Shown here: piece after piece, positions 25,780 to 32,973 of the stretch
Numbering within the stretch: the first letter of the stretch is position 1
How the letters are laid out: the number at the start of each line of letters is the position of its first letter
NCBI GenBank assembly: GCA_030037775.1
Contig: JASHQB010000250.1
Location: 1-33,599, forward strand
Direction of reading: 5' to 3'
Length of the DNA stretch: 33,599 bases
DNA from: Candidatus Acidiferrales bacterium
Lineage (GTDB): Bacteria; Acidobacteriota; Terriglobia; Acidiferrales; UBA7541
Notes under the pieces: model-generated
What the model was told of the DNA's origin: nothing
The model's input: the letters and a program-made list of their open reading frames with translations, nothing else
Databases searched by the model: none
Made by a program: the position numbers and the translations under genes

Positions 25780-26082
25780 ATGGCCGAAGCGCCCAAACAA
25801 CAGCAGGTGCAGATCAAGGCGGACGAAAAGGAACTGGTGGGACAGTATTCCAACCTGGTGATGATTCACCACAACGCCGAGGAGTTTACATTGAACTTCA
25901 TTTACATTTTTCCCAGCGTGCCGCAGGGAAAATTGGTCAGCAGCCTCATCGTGAGCCCCGCGCACGCCAAGCGATTGATGCGTGCTCTCACCGAGAATAT
26001 CACGCGCTATGAAGCCCAGTTTGGCCCCATTCCCGAGGGTCCGGGTCCCACGCCCGAGCCGACCGTGGGTTTCGTGCAGTAG
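25780..26082 (+). CDS. DUF3467 protein
   Basis: 100 residues. Core VQIKADEKELVGQYSNLVMI, EEFTLNFIYIFP and GKLVSSLIVSPAHAKRLMRA, then NITRYEAQFGPIP, is the DUF3467 family pattern. Members are small soluble proteins of about 100 residues with no established function that I can state. GAGGA precedes ATG 25780 by four bases, and an extended -10 promoter is visible. It is transcribed alone between two leftward operons; the C-tail is Pro-rich (GPGPTPEPTVG). Confidence 0.88.
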   Translation: MAEAPKQQQVQIKADEKELVGQYSNLVMIHHNAEEFTLNFIYIFPSVPQGKLVSSLIVSPAHAKRLMRALTENITRYEAQFGPIPEGPGPTPEPTVGFVQ

Positions 26083-26112
26083 CCGAGAAGCCGGATCGCG
26101 TCGTCTTGATGT

Positions 26113-26460
26113 TCAAGCTCCGTTCGGCGACTTCCGCGAGCCGAGTACCCACTGACCTTCGAGTTCCAAGAACTCGACGCCGATCACAAATCCAGCATCG
26201 CGGCTCGCCTGACAATAGGCAACGCGCCCCAGCGACCGGAAGCCATCGGCAAGCGACATCACGCAGACGCTTTCACCGGGCCGCCAGCGCCTGACGCTGC
26301 GCACACGCGCCCCTCGCGAACTGACGTTTTCCGTGAACGTTGTTTCCATGCCCGGCATGAACGTGTTGCCGGAGATGCGCACGCCCACTTGCATCGGCAA
26401 CCGCGGTTCACTTCGTTCTATCTGAGGAGCCTCAGATTTTCTTTTCCTTGCGCTTGCCAT
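26113..26460 (-). CDS. PilZ-domain protein, probable c-di-GMP receptor
   Basis: 115 residues, essentially one PilZ domain. Both ligand motifs are complete: RxxxR as RSEPR (16-20) and (D/N)xSxxG as NVSSRG (45-50). The sequence RWRPGESVCV and GRVAYCQASRDAGFVIGVEF fill the barrel. A stand-alone PilZ protein would bind cyclic di-GMP and pass the signal to a partner by contact. Its start overlaps the end of the diguanylate cyclase gene by 43 bases, so producer and receptor are co-translated. An early start is needed because RxxxR lies before the next Met. Confidence 0.88.
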   Translation of the reverse strand: MASARKRKSEAPQIERSEPRLPMQVGVRISGNTFMPGMETTFTENVSSRGARVRSVRRWRPGESVCVMSLADGFRSLGRVAYCQASRDAGFVIGVEFLELEGQWVLGSRKSPNGA

Positions 26461-27788
26461 TCCCCTGCCCCCTGTACTCCGCGCGGATTTCGCACACCTT
26501 CCCCACGTTCCCCATTGCGATTTGCTTTCATGGCGTAAAGAGCCCCGTCCGCTGAATTCAAGAGCTTCTCGATGGTCAGGCCATCGCGCGGATAGACGGC
26601 GACGCCGGCGCTCACGGAGATGCGCGGCTCGTGCCCATCCTCCAGCAGGCGTTTGCGTATCCGGTGCGTGACTTGCACGGCCACTGCCTCTTCCGCTTCC
26701 GGAAGCACCAACGCAAATTCATCTCCGCCGTAACGAGCCGCCGTATCCATCCCGCGGCAGTGCATGCGCAGGACGTTCGCCAGCCGCTTCAGCGCCTGAC
26801 TGCCGACCAGGTGCCCGTGATTGTCGTTGATTTTTTTCAACCCATCCAGGTCCAGCAACACTACGGCGAATCCGCGATTCGTCCGCTGCGCGCGCTGCAG
26901 CTCCGTCTCCATCACTTCCAGAAGACGGCGATAATTCGAAAGCCCCGTGAGTGGGTCGCTGATGGCCAGGCGGCTGACTTGGTCGAAAAGTCTGGCGTTG
27001 TCCAAAAGCGCGCCGGCCAGCACGATGGCGTAACCGACAGTCTCCAGGCATTGTGCCGCCCCAGAAGCCGCGTCGAAGTGCGCCGACGATTGGCTCATGG
27101 TCACGTGGCAGGCCACGTTAACCAGCGCCGAAAGGAACAGAGCGCGGTCCAGCGCCGAGTCTACGTGCTTCAGGCGCTTCCAAAAACCAATGGTCGCCGC
27201 CAGATAAATCGCCGCAGGCAGCAAATCCCAGGGGCGCGGTACGATGCTGTGCGGATAAATCCGCGGCGCGGCGGGCACGGCGAAGAACGCGACGCTCGTC
27301 AGATACGAGATCACACCGACAATCAGCAAAGCCCAGGCGATCTCCCGATTGGGCTCGCGCGAAAGGGGCAGGCTTCTCTCGACCAGCAGCGCAGCCACCA
27401 GCAGCACCGCCAGCAGCGTCCGGCTCACCATCCAGGAGAGCGGCACCGCGTGAGCCGCGCCGGTGATGTTGGGCGCGAGGTTCGCACCCATTTCGATCAG
27501 CCCGGCAAGGCCAAAGCCAAACGCCAGTATCAGCGAAATGCGGTCGTGCATTCCGCGAAAGCGCACCAGCGCGTTGGCCGCGAACGTGAACGCCAGGACA
27601 CTTCCGGCAAGCTGAATGTATCTTTCCAGCAGCGGGTCAGAGTAGAAAGCGGTTCGCCGAAGCGACCACAAGAACAGCATGAACACACCGGTGACCAACG
27701 TCCACGCGATGGTCCACCGGAAATATGTTGATCGAGTTGTGCCTCTAATGCCCTTTGTCCCTTGCCCCAAGAGTGCCCCCAGGCACAC
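26418..27788 (-). CDS. Membrane diguanylate cyclase (GGDEF)
   Basis: 456 residues. The first 265 or so hold about seven or eight membrane helices of a sensor-like (MASE-type) domain. The GGDEF domain (270-425) makes cyclic di-GMP from two GTP: ISDPLTGLSNYRRL, LLDLDGLKKINDNHGH (metal Asp313), RYGGDEFALVLP with GGDEF at 354-358, and the inhibitory I-site RGMD (345-348) exactly five residues before GGDEF. So it is expected to be active and product-inhibited. The last 30 residues (Gly/Arg-rich) lie partly in the overlap with the PilZ gene. The GTG start at 27788 is uncertain. Palindromic DNA precedes the gene. Confidence 0.92.
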   Translation of the reverse strand: MCLGALLGQGTKGIRGTTRSTYFRWTIAWTLVTGVFMLFLWSLRRTAFYSDPLLERYIQLAGSVLAFTFAANALVRFRGMHDRISLILAFGFGLAGLIEMGANLAPNITGAAHAVPLSWMVSRTLLAVLLVAALLVERSLPLSREPNREIAWALLIVGVISYLTSVAFFAVPAAPRIYPHSIVPRPWDLLPAAIYLAATIGFWKRLKHVDSALDRALFLSALVNVACHVTMSQSSAHFDAASGAAQCLETVGYAIVLAGALLDNARLFDQVSRLAISDPLTGLSNYRRLLEVMETELQRAQRTNRGFAVVLLDLDGLKKINDNHGHLVGSQALKRLANVLRMHCRGMDTAARYGGDEFALVLPEAEEAVAVQVTHRIRKRLLEDGHEPRISVSAGVAVYPRDGLTIEKLLNSADGALYAMKANRNGERGEGVRNPRGVQGAGEWQAQGKENLRLLR

Positions 27789-27836
27789 CAGTACTGCCCC
27801 AACGGGAATAGGTTGAGCACGCCGCTAGCCGTTCAA

Positions 27837-27881
27837 TCAGACGTCTGAACCAATCCTAAACTACTGATAAATAGTAGTTTA
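27837..27881. promoter_or_regulatory. Two palindromes upstream of the diguanylate cyclase
   Basis: TCAGACGTCTGA (27837-27848) is a perfect 12-base palindrome. TAAACTACT, seven bases, AGTAGTTTA (27857-27881) has perfect nine-base arms. They lie 50-95 bases upstream of the cyclase start, so operator sites are likely. The remaining sequence to 28012 shows nothing clear. Confidence 0.5.
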
Positions 27882-28012
27882 TTGAATAGTCGGCGGCCTG
27901 ACGCGCTCCGCCAGAGGCATCGTCTATTGGCTTCGGGGGCAAAAGGTTACGGATTGAACCGCGCGTTCCATTGTGGAAAACCTGGGAAAAGTCTCTCCGC
28001 TTGCCAGTTTTC

Positions 28013-28252
28013 TCACATTCTTGGCGGTGGCGGCGGGGGCGGCAGGTCGCGGGCGACAATCACGCTCTCGAACGCGCACTGCTTGTGCGTTCCGTCGCAA
28101 AACGGCTTGTTTTGCGATTGCCCGCAACGGCACAGCGCCACCTGCGTGCGTCCGCCGAGGCCGAACACGCGGCCCTGCATGTCGACAATTTCGAAGTCGC
28201 CTTCGATCTTGATGGAACCGTTATCTCGGATGGTGATTCTCGTTCCGGCCAT
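28013..28252 (-). CDS. CDGSH iron-sulfur protein
   Basis: 79 residues from ATG 28252 (AAAGG seven bases upstream). The 2Fe-2S site has the strict CDGSH spacing: CRCGQSQNKPFCDGTH, ligands Cys41, Cys43, Cys52 and His56. Before it is a short beta-rich part (TRITIRDNGSIKIEGDFEIV). A poly-Pro tail (DLPPPPPPPR) follows. Small bacterial CDGSH proteins carry labile 2Fe-2S clusters, possibly in cluster transfer or redox sensing. It lies 59 bases after the MoeZ-like gene in the same direction and may be in that transcript, which would tie it to sulfur supply; this is inference. Confidence 0.92.
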   Translation of the reverse strand: MAGTRITIRDNGSIKIEGDFEIVDMQGRVFGLGGRTQVALCRCGQSQNKPFCDGTHKQCAFESVIVARDLPPPPPPPRM

Positions 28253-28311
28253 TTCATCCCTTTCCAAAACTCATTAGCAGCGCGGTTGCCGAAGTCCGCC
28301 GCGACGCTACT

Positions 28312-29496
28312 TCAGTATTTTGGCACCGAAGGGTCTACTTCGTCTGACCACGCCAGGATTCCGCCCTTCAAATTCCAAATCTTGCGGAAACCCGCCTGAG
28401 TCAAAAACTGCACGGCATCCGCGGAGCGTTTGCCGCTGCGGCAGTGCGCGACAATTTCGCGGGAGCTGTCGAGTTCGCTGACGCGCTTGGGCAAATCGCC
28501 CAGCGGAATCAAGTGGCCGCGAAGATTGCAGATCTGATATTCGTGCGGCTCGCGCACATCCAGGATGTAAATATCATCGCCGCGGTCGAGCCGGGTTTTC
28601 AGTTCTTTCGGAGTAATCTCCGGGATGTCCAATGGCTTCGTCTCCATTTCTTCACCGCGAATGCCACAAAATTCCGCATAGTCGATCAGTTTCGTGATGG
28701 TGCGATGCTCGCCGCACACCGGGCAGTCGGGATTCCTGCGCAGCTTCAATTCGCGAAAGCGCATCCGCAGCGCATCGAAGAGTAGCAAACGTCCGACCAG
28801 GGTATCACCGCTCCCCAGAATTAGCTTCAGTGTTTCCATCGCCTGGATGCAGCCGATGATTCCCGGCAGCACGCCAAGCACTCCTCCTTCCGCACACGAC
28901 GGCACCAGCCCCGGCGGTGGCGGCTCAGGATACAAACACCGATAGCATGGCCCGCCGGGATAGCCAAAAATGCTGGCTTGCCCTTCGAAACGAAAAATCG
29001 AGCCGTACACATTCGGCTTGCCCAGCAACACGCAAGCGTCGTTTACCAAATACCGCGTCGGGAAATTATCGGTTCCGTCGGCGACGATGTCGTAGTCGCG
29101 CAGAATGTCGAGGGCATTTTCGCTGGTCAGCCGAGTTTCGTAAGTATCGATCTGTATCTCCGGATTCAAATTGCTCAGCCGCTCGCGCGCCGCCTCCAGT
29201 TTCCGGCGGCCAACGTCGCTTGTGCCGAAAGTCACCTGCCGCTGCAAATTCGTGAAATCGACGGCGTCGAAATCCACAATGCCCAGCCGTCCCACACCCG
29301 CCGCGGCCAAATAGAGGCCCAGCGGCGCGCCCAGTCCTCCCGAGCCTACCAGCAAGACCTTCGCGTTTTTCAGCTTAAGCTGCCCCTCCATGCCCACTTC
29401 CGGCATGATCAGGTGGCGGCTGTAGCGGAGCACTTCTTCGTTCGTCAGCCCCGCGGCTGGCCCTCTTGCGGCCGATTCTCTCAACTGTGTTGCCAT
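28312..29496 (-). CDS. moeZ: MoeB/ThiF-rhodanese activating enzyme (MoeZ-like)
   Basis: 394 residues. The N-terminal E1-like adenylation domain has KVLLVGSGGLGAPLGLYLAA (ATP loop), FTNLQRQV, ADGTDNFPTRYLVND, and two CxxC pairs for zinc (CYRCLYPE, CPVCGE) with the reactive-Cys region SCAEGGVLGV. The C-terminal rhodanese domain (about 290-390) has the active loop AHCRSGKRS. It would adenylate the C-terminus of a ThiS/MoaD-like carrier and then load sulfur to give a thiocarboxylate. The carrier gene lies 17 bases upstream and the CysM and JAMM genes before that, so the CysO protein is the likely partner, as in mycobacterial MoeZ. AGGAAAAAGGA precedes ATG 29496. Confidence 0.93.
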   Translation of the reverse strand: MATQLRESAARGPAAGLTNEEVLRYSRHLIMPEVGMEGQLKLKNAKVLLVGSGGLGAPLGLYLAAAGVGRLGIVDFDAVDFTNLQRQVTFGTSDVGRRKLEAARERLSNLNPEIQIDTYETRLTSENALDILRDYDIVADGTDNFPTRYLVNDACVLLGKPNVYGSIFRFEGQASIFGYPGGPCYRCLYPEPPPPGLVPSCAEGGVLGVLPGIIGCIQAMETLKLILGSGDTLVGRLLLFDALRMRFRELKLRRNPDCPVCGEHRTITKLIDYAEFCGIRGEEMETKPLDIPEITPKELKTRLDRGDDIYILDVREPHEYQICNLRGHLIPLGDLPKRVSELDSSREIVAHCRSGKRSADAVQFLTQAGFRKIWNLKGGILAWSDEVDPSVPKY

Positions 29497-29513
29497 TCCT
29501 TTTTCCTATGCGG

Positions 29514-29795
29514 CTATTCGGCCCCGCCGGCGATCGACGGCACGATGCTGATAGTATCACCTTGCTGCACGGCCGTTTTTTCCCTCTGCAAATAGCGAAT
29601 GTCCTCGTCGTTCACATACACGTTCACAAAGCTGCGCAGCTTGCCGTCATCGGAATACAAATGCTTTTTCAGATCGCCGAACTGCGACGTCAGCGAGCTC
29701 AGCGCCTCCGCGACGGTCTTCGCCTCCAAATCCACGCTTTCTCGCTTCTCCGCGTACTGTCGCAGCGGCGTGGGAATCATCACTTTCACGGGCAT
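29514..29795 (-). CDS. cysO: ThiS/MoaD-like sulfur carrier (CysO-like) with C-terminal Ala-Glu extension
   Basis: 93-residue ubiquitin-fold carrier. It has the sequence MPVKVMIPTPLRQYAEK, FVNVYVNDEDIRYLQ and QQGDTISIVPSIAGGAE. The Gly-Gly that must end the active protein is at 90-91, but two more residues (Ala-Glu) follow before the stop, which is confirmed in the sequence (GGC GGG GCC GAA TAG). It would need trimming before adenylation, as known for the QbsE carrier. AAGGAG lies six bases before ATG 29795. It lies in the CysM-JAMM-CysO-MoeZ gene order, so it should carry sulfide as thiocarboxylate for cysteine synthesis rather than for molybdopterin. Confidence 0.9.
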   Translation of the reverse strand: MPVKVMIPTPLRQYAEKRESVDLEAKTVAEALSSLTSQFGDLKKHLYSDDGKLRSFVNVYVNDEDIRYLQREKTAVQQGDTISIVPSIAGGAE

Positions 29796-29878
29796 TTGTT
29801 TCTCTCCTTATTTACCCTTGGAAATTAGATGCGCCTCGCCGCAACCGGACTGCAGCGCCGCGAATTATCGACCAGAGT

Positions 29879-30316
29879 TTAGTACCGGGGCACGCTCGAG
29901 ATGAACTCGATGCTTTCTTCCTGATATTTCGCGCGGTCATCATCCAAGCGCCACGAACGCATCTCGCGCGGCTCGCCCTTTTCCACCTGAAAAATAATAT
30001 AGCTGTACCACGGCCAGGCGTGCTCGCGGTCAAATTCGCTCGGCCGCGCTGGCGAATCCGGATGCGAATGATACCAACCGATCAGCTCCCATCCTTTCGC
30101 CGCCGCTTCTTTCTCCGCCAGCCGCACATCCTCCGAAGTGATCGAAAAACGATTGCGCGGCGAATCGTTGCGCTGGTTCGCCAGCGGAACCAATCCCAGG
30201 ACGGTGCGATCCTTGCCTTCCTCACGCCCCAACAACGCCCCGCAGCACTCGTTCGGATAATCCCGCGTGCCATGCTCGTGAATTCTTTCGATCAGCGCCT
30301 CACCGACGCGAAGCAT
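29879..30316 (-). CDS. mec: JAMM/MPN+ metallopeptidase (Mec+-like)
   Basis: 145 residues from ATG 30316; this start shares one base with the cysM stop (TGATG). It is the expected length for mycobacterial Mec+. JAMM zinc site is complete: Glu23 (NECCGALLG), then HSHPDSPARPSEFD, the HxHx7SxxD motif with His83, His85, Ser93 and Asp96. Mec+ cleaves cysteine from the CysO-cysteine adduct. Here it may also trim the Ala-Glu extension of the carrier next door, as QbsD does for QbsE. The longer upstream frame overlaps cysM and is not supported. Confidence 0.93.
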   Translation of the reverse strand: MLRVGEALIERIHEHGTRDYPNECCGALLGREEGKDRTVLGLVPLANQRNDSPRNRFSITSEDVRLAEKEAAAKGWELIGWYHSHPDSPARPSEFDREHAWPWYSYIIFQVEKGEPREMRSWRLDDDRAKYQEESIEFISSVPRY

Positions 30317-31287
30317 CAGCTCGTTTTCTCCTCGTCCCAGAATCTTTCGCTCAAATAGCGGTCGCCGGAATCCGGGAAGACCGTCACCACTACGGCCTTT
30401 TCGTCTCGCTGCAATTTTTCTGCCACTCGCACGCACGCGCACAAAGCCGCTCCCGAGCTGACTCCCGCCAGAATCCCCTCCTCGCGCGCCAGCCGCCTTG
30501 CCATCGCAAACCCGTCTTCTGTGCGCACCGCCAAGTTTTCGTCCGCCAGCGAAGCATCATAAATCGCCGGAACGATGGCGCTGGCCATGTGCTTCAGTCC
30601 CTCCAGGCCGTGAAAAGCCTCGTCCGGCTGCACGCTGATGGCGCGAATCGCGGGATCGAGCTCCTTTAGCCGCCGCGTCACGCCCATAAACGTCCCGCTC
30701 GTGCCCAGCCCGGCCACAAAATGCGTCACGCGCCCCTGCGTCTGCCGCCAAATCTCCGGCGCCGTCGTTTCATAGTGCGCGCGCGGATTCGCCGCGTTGC
30801 TGTACTGATCCACATAAAAATACTCTCCCTGATTTTCCTCGAATGTCTGTCGCGCGCGCTGGATCGCGCCGTCCGACCCCTCTTCTCCCGGCGTCAAAAT
30901 CAGTTCCGCGCCTAACGCGCGAATCGTGCGCAGCCGTTCCTGCGACGCCGACGACGGAACGCACAGCGTCACGCGATACCCCAGCGTTACGCCGATCATC
31001 GCCAGCGCAATGCCGGTGTTTCCGCTGGTGGCGTCCAGAATGGTCTTCCCCGCGCGAAGCGCTCCGCTCCTTTCCCCTTCGCGGATCATCGCCAGCGCCG
31101 CGCGGTCTTTCACCGACCCGCCAGGATTGAACCATTCCGCCTTGGCATAAAATTCCACATTGGGAAATCCCGCACTCACCTTCGCCAGCCGCAAAAGCGG
31201 CGTATTGCCGATAAGCTCCGCCACGCCCGCGCCCATCGGCCGTTTGCGGCCTTCTGCGCCCTCTCCCAATGCAGGTCTCGATGCCAC
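30316..31287 (-). CDS. cysM: Cysteine synthase CysM (O-phosphoserine/CysO type)
   Basis: 323 residues from GTG 31287. PLP-dependent enzyme with Lys60 in NPGGSVKDRAA, the substrate loop TSGNTGIALAM and GLGTSGTFMGVTRRL, whose Arg after MGVT aligns with the phosphate-binding Arg of mycobacterial CysM. It is expected to accept O-phosphoserine and the thiocarboxylated carrier. The start: a longer frame reaches ATG 31353, but TATAAG (31338-31333) would start RNA downstream of it, and AAGGA precedes GTG 31287 by five bases; the resulting length equals that of the mycobacterial enzyme. First gene of the four-gene cluster; its stop overlaps the JAMM start. Confidence 0.9.
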   Translation of the reverse strand: MASRPALGEGAEGRKRPMGAGVAELIGNTPLLRLAKVSAGFPNVEFYAKAEWFNPGGSVKDRAALAMIREGERSGALRAGKTILDATSGNTGIALAMIGVTLGYRVTLCVPSSASQERLRTIRALGAELILTPGEEGSDGAIQRARQTFEENQGEYFYVDQYSNAANPRAHYETTAPEIWRQTQGRVTHFVAGLGTSGTFMGVTRRLKELDPAIRAISVQPDEAFHGLEGLKHMASAIVPAIYDASLADENLAVRTEDGFAMARRLAREEGILAGVSSGAALCACVRVAEKLQRDEKAVVVTVFPDSGDRYLSERFWDEEKTS

Positions 31288-31455
31288 TTCCGTCCTTGTG
31301 ACGCTCAGACTCACCCTCGCAAAGCCTCTCTTCTTATAGAAAATTAGATGCACAGCAAACCGCTACGAATCAGGAAGTTCCGAAAATTCCAGCTTAACAA
31401 AACCCACGCCGGCTTGGACGGAACAGCATCTTGGCAGGGATTCGCGCAGCTTAGC

Positions 31456-31932
31456 TTAGTGTCCGGCGGCGATGGCTTCGAGCTGTTTCACGTGATTCAA
31501 ATCGTGCCCGCCCATCGTTTCCACAATATCCTTGAAGGTCATCTCGCCGCGCTCGGGATGTTTCACGCGCTTCGAAAAGGTGTCCGCCGGCACGGCATGA
31601 ATGAACGAGATGTTCCACCGCCGGAGCGCGGAAAAGACCGCCAGCGCCGCCGGCGCGTCGTACGCTGCATACACCTTGGCAAATTTGTCCTGGTCGAACG
31701 GCTGAATCAGGTGATGGTCTTCCGCCAGCGCCTGCCGCAGGCGGTACGAAAACACAATTTCGCAATCGGCCAGATGGCAAACGATCTCCCGCGCTGTCCA
31801 CTTTCCTGGCGCGAGGCTTTTCTCGATGCGCTCCGGTCCCAGCGCGCGCACGAATGTCGCCAGCTGCCCCGGCGTCGCGGCGATCACTTCCAACGGATCT
31901 TTGCCTGCCAAATGCGATGCATAAGGATTCAT
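31456..31932 (-). CDS. DinB/YfiT-like metal-dependent protein
   Basis: 158 residues of the four-helix DinB/YfiT fold. The three metal ligands are in the expected places: His53 (VCHLADCE), His143 and His147 (GGHDLNHVKQLE). SLAPGKWTAREIVCH is the family's usual block before the first ligand. Members include thiol-dependent transferases (for bacillithiol or mycothiol) and DinB proteins of unknown role; which applies here is not known. It reads in the same direction as cysM, 168 bases upstream of the chosen cysM start, and could share its promoter or be separate. No ribosome site precedes ATG 31932. Confidence 0.88.
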   Translation of the reverse strand: MNPYASHLAGKDPLEVIAATPGQLATFVRALGPERIEKSLAPGKWTAREIVCHLADCEIVFSYRLRQALAEDHHLIQPFDQDKFAKVYAAYDAPAALAVFSALRRWNISFIHAVPADTFSKRVKHPERGEMTFKDIVETMGGHDLNHVKQLEAIAAGH

Positions 31933-32065
31933 GGTGCCAAAACGATATCATGCGGCCCGCTGCCTCTCAAGCGCCGGGCATACTTGCGGTTGGTCCTCGT
32001 TCGAACTCTCGCCGCGCAATTTTCGCTTTACAACTCCGCCCCGAAATCCTTACTCTGTTTCTTCC

Positions 32066-32512
32066 ATGTGGTACGTCAACGCTAAGTTTCCGGCGAAGAA
32101 AATCGAAGGGGGCCTGCCGCAGCTCGGTTTCACCGTCAGAAGTTCCGGTGGCGTGGCTCGCGTCGAGAAATATAGCTGCGGCTCCGAATTCCGCAAGGCT
32201 CCCGATGGCAACTACCAAATGACCGAACTTCCCGCCATCATGAAGAACGGCCAGTTCACCCAGCTGTGGGACGCCGGCTACCAAAAATTCCTGATCACCC
32301 GTGACGGAAGCAAGCTCCCGGTGGTCGTCAAAGAATTGAGCGACCTGCGAAAATTCAACGAGGAACTTCGCTTTGCGCTTGGCGTGCCCACCTACTACAA
32401 CGAGGCGCTCGGCTCCACGTGCCATTATTCCGTCTATGATCGCTTGAAGGGCCGCCCGGGTGCTGATGCCGACGAGACCGTCGGCGCGCACTCCGCCGAG
32501 GAAGAAGAATAG
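32066..32512 (+). CDS. Conserved-looking protein of unknown function
   Basis: 148 residues from ATG 32066. I do not recognise a family. It begins MWYVNAKFPAKKIEGGLPQL and has VEKYSCGSEFRKAPDGNY, MTELPAIMKNGQFTQLWDAG and FLITRDGSKLPVVVKELSDL; the C-tail is acidic (AHSAEEEE). No signal or membrane segment. There is no ribosome site; TTTACA (32027) with TACTCT 18 bases on would start RNA only a few bases before the ATG, so a leaderless mRNA is possible. A longer frame to 31931 crosses the promoter region of the divergent DinB gene and is not supported. Confidence 0.7.
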   Translation: MWYVNAKFPAKKIEGGLPQLGFTVRSSGGVARVEKYSCGSEFRKAPDGNYQMTELPAIMKNGQFTQLWDAGYQKFLITRDGSKLPVVVKELSDLRKFNEELRFALGVPTYYNEALGSTCHYSVYDRLKGRPGADADETVGAHSAEEEE

Positions 32513-32574
32513 CGAGTCTCTGCTAGAAACCTTTTAAGACCGGCCCGCTTGAACTGCACCCCTTGGGAGGTTCG

Positions 32575-32973
32575 ATGAACGGCCGCAACAAGGCTGCGCG
32601 CGCATTCGTCATTCTGGGCTCTTTGGTGCTTTTCGCGAGCGCGGCGATTCATAGCGCCGCCGGATTCAAAGTCGGTTTTCCGGCGTTGAGCGCTTCAAAC
32701 CTGGCCCCTCAGCTGCAAACAGGCTTCCGGGTCGTTTTTCTTTCCGTCGCGTGGCATTGGGTGGTAGTTGCGGTTGTGGCGCTGCTGGCCGGCCTCAGCC
32801 AAATGAGCCTGCGCAGAATCCTTGTTCTGTGGTGCGGTCTGGCCGTGCTGTTTGAGGCGGCGGCCGGCGCCGCCATGATGGGACTTTTCATCGGCAACGA
32901 AATTATCGGAACAGGCGGCTTGTTGCTTTTTTGCGGCGGCCTGCTTTTTGACCAGTCGAGAGTGCAAGCATAG
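32575..32973 (+). CDS. Small four-helix membrane protein
   Basis: 132 residues from ATG 32575 (GGGAGG four bases upstream). About four hydrophobic helices: AFVILGSLVLFASAAIH, VVFLSVAWHWVVVAVVALLA, ILVLWCGLAVLFEAAAGAAM and IIGTGGLLLFCGGLLF. No catalytic motif and no named family recognised. It is followed with no gap by the PEP mutase-family gene (TAG then ATG), so the two are cotranscribed; a functional link is unknown. Confidence 0.8.
   Translation: MNGRNKAARAFVILGSLVLFASAAIHSAAGFKVGFPALSASNLAPQLQTGFRVVFLSVAWHWVVVAVVALLAGLSQMSLRRILVLWCGLAVLFEAAAGAAMMGLFIGNEIIGTGGLLLFCGGLLFDQSRVQA

Noticed and set aside
31990-32010. TTCGAAC-like sequence resembling a tRNA T-loop
   Set aside because: The flanking bases do not form the T-stem and no other tRNA arms are found.
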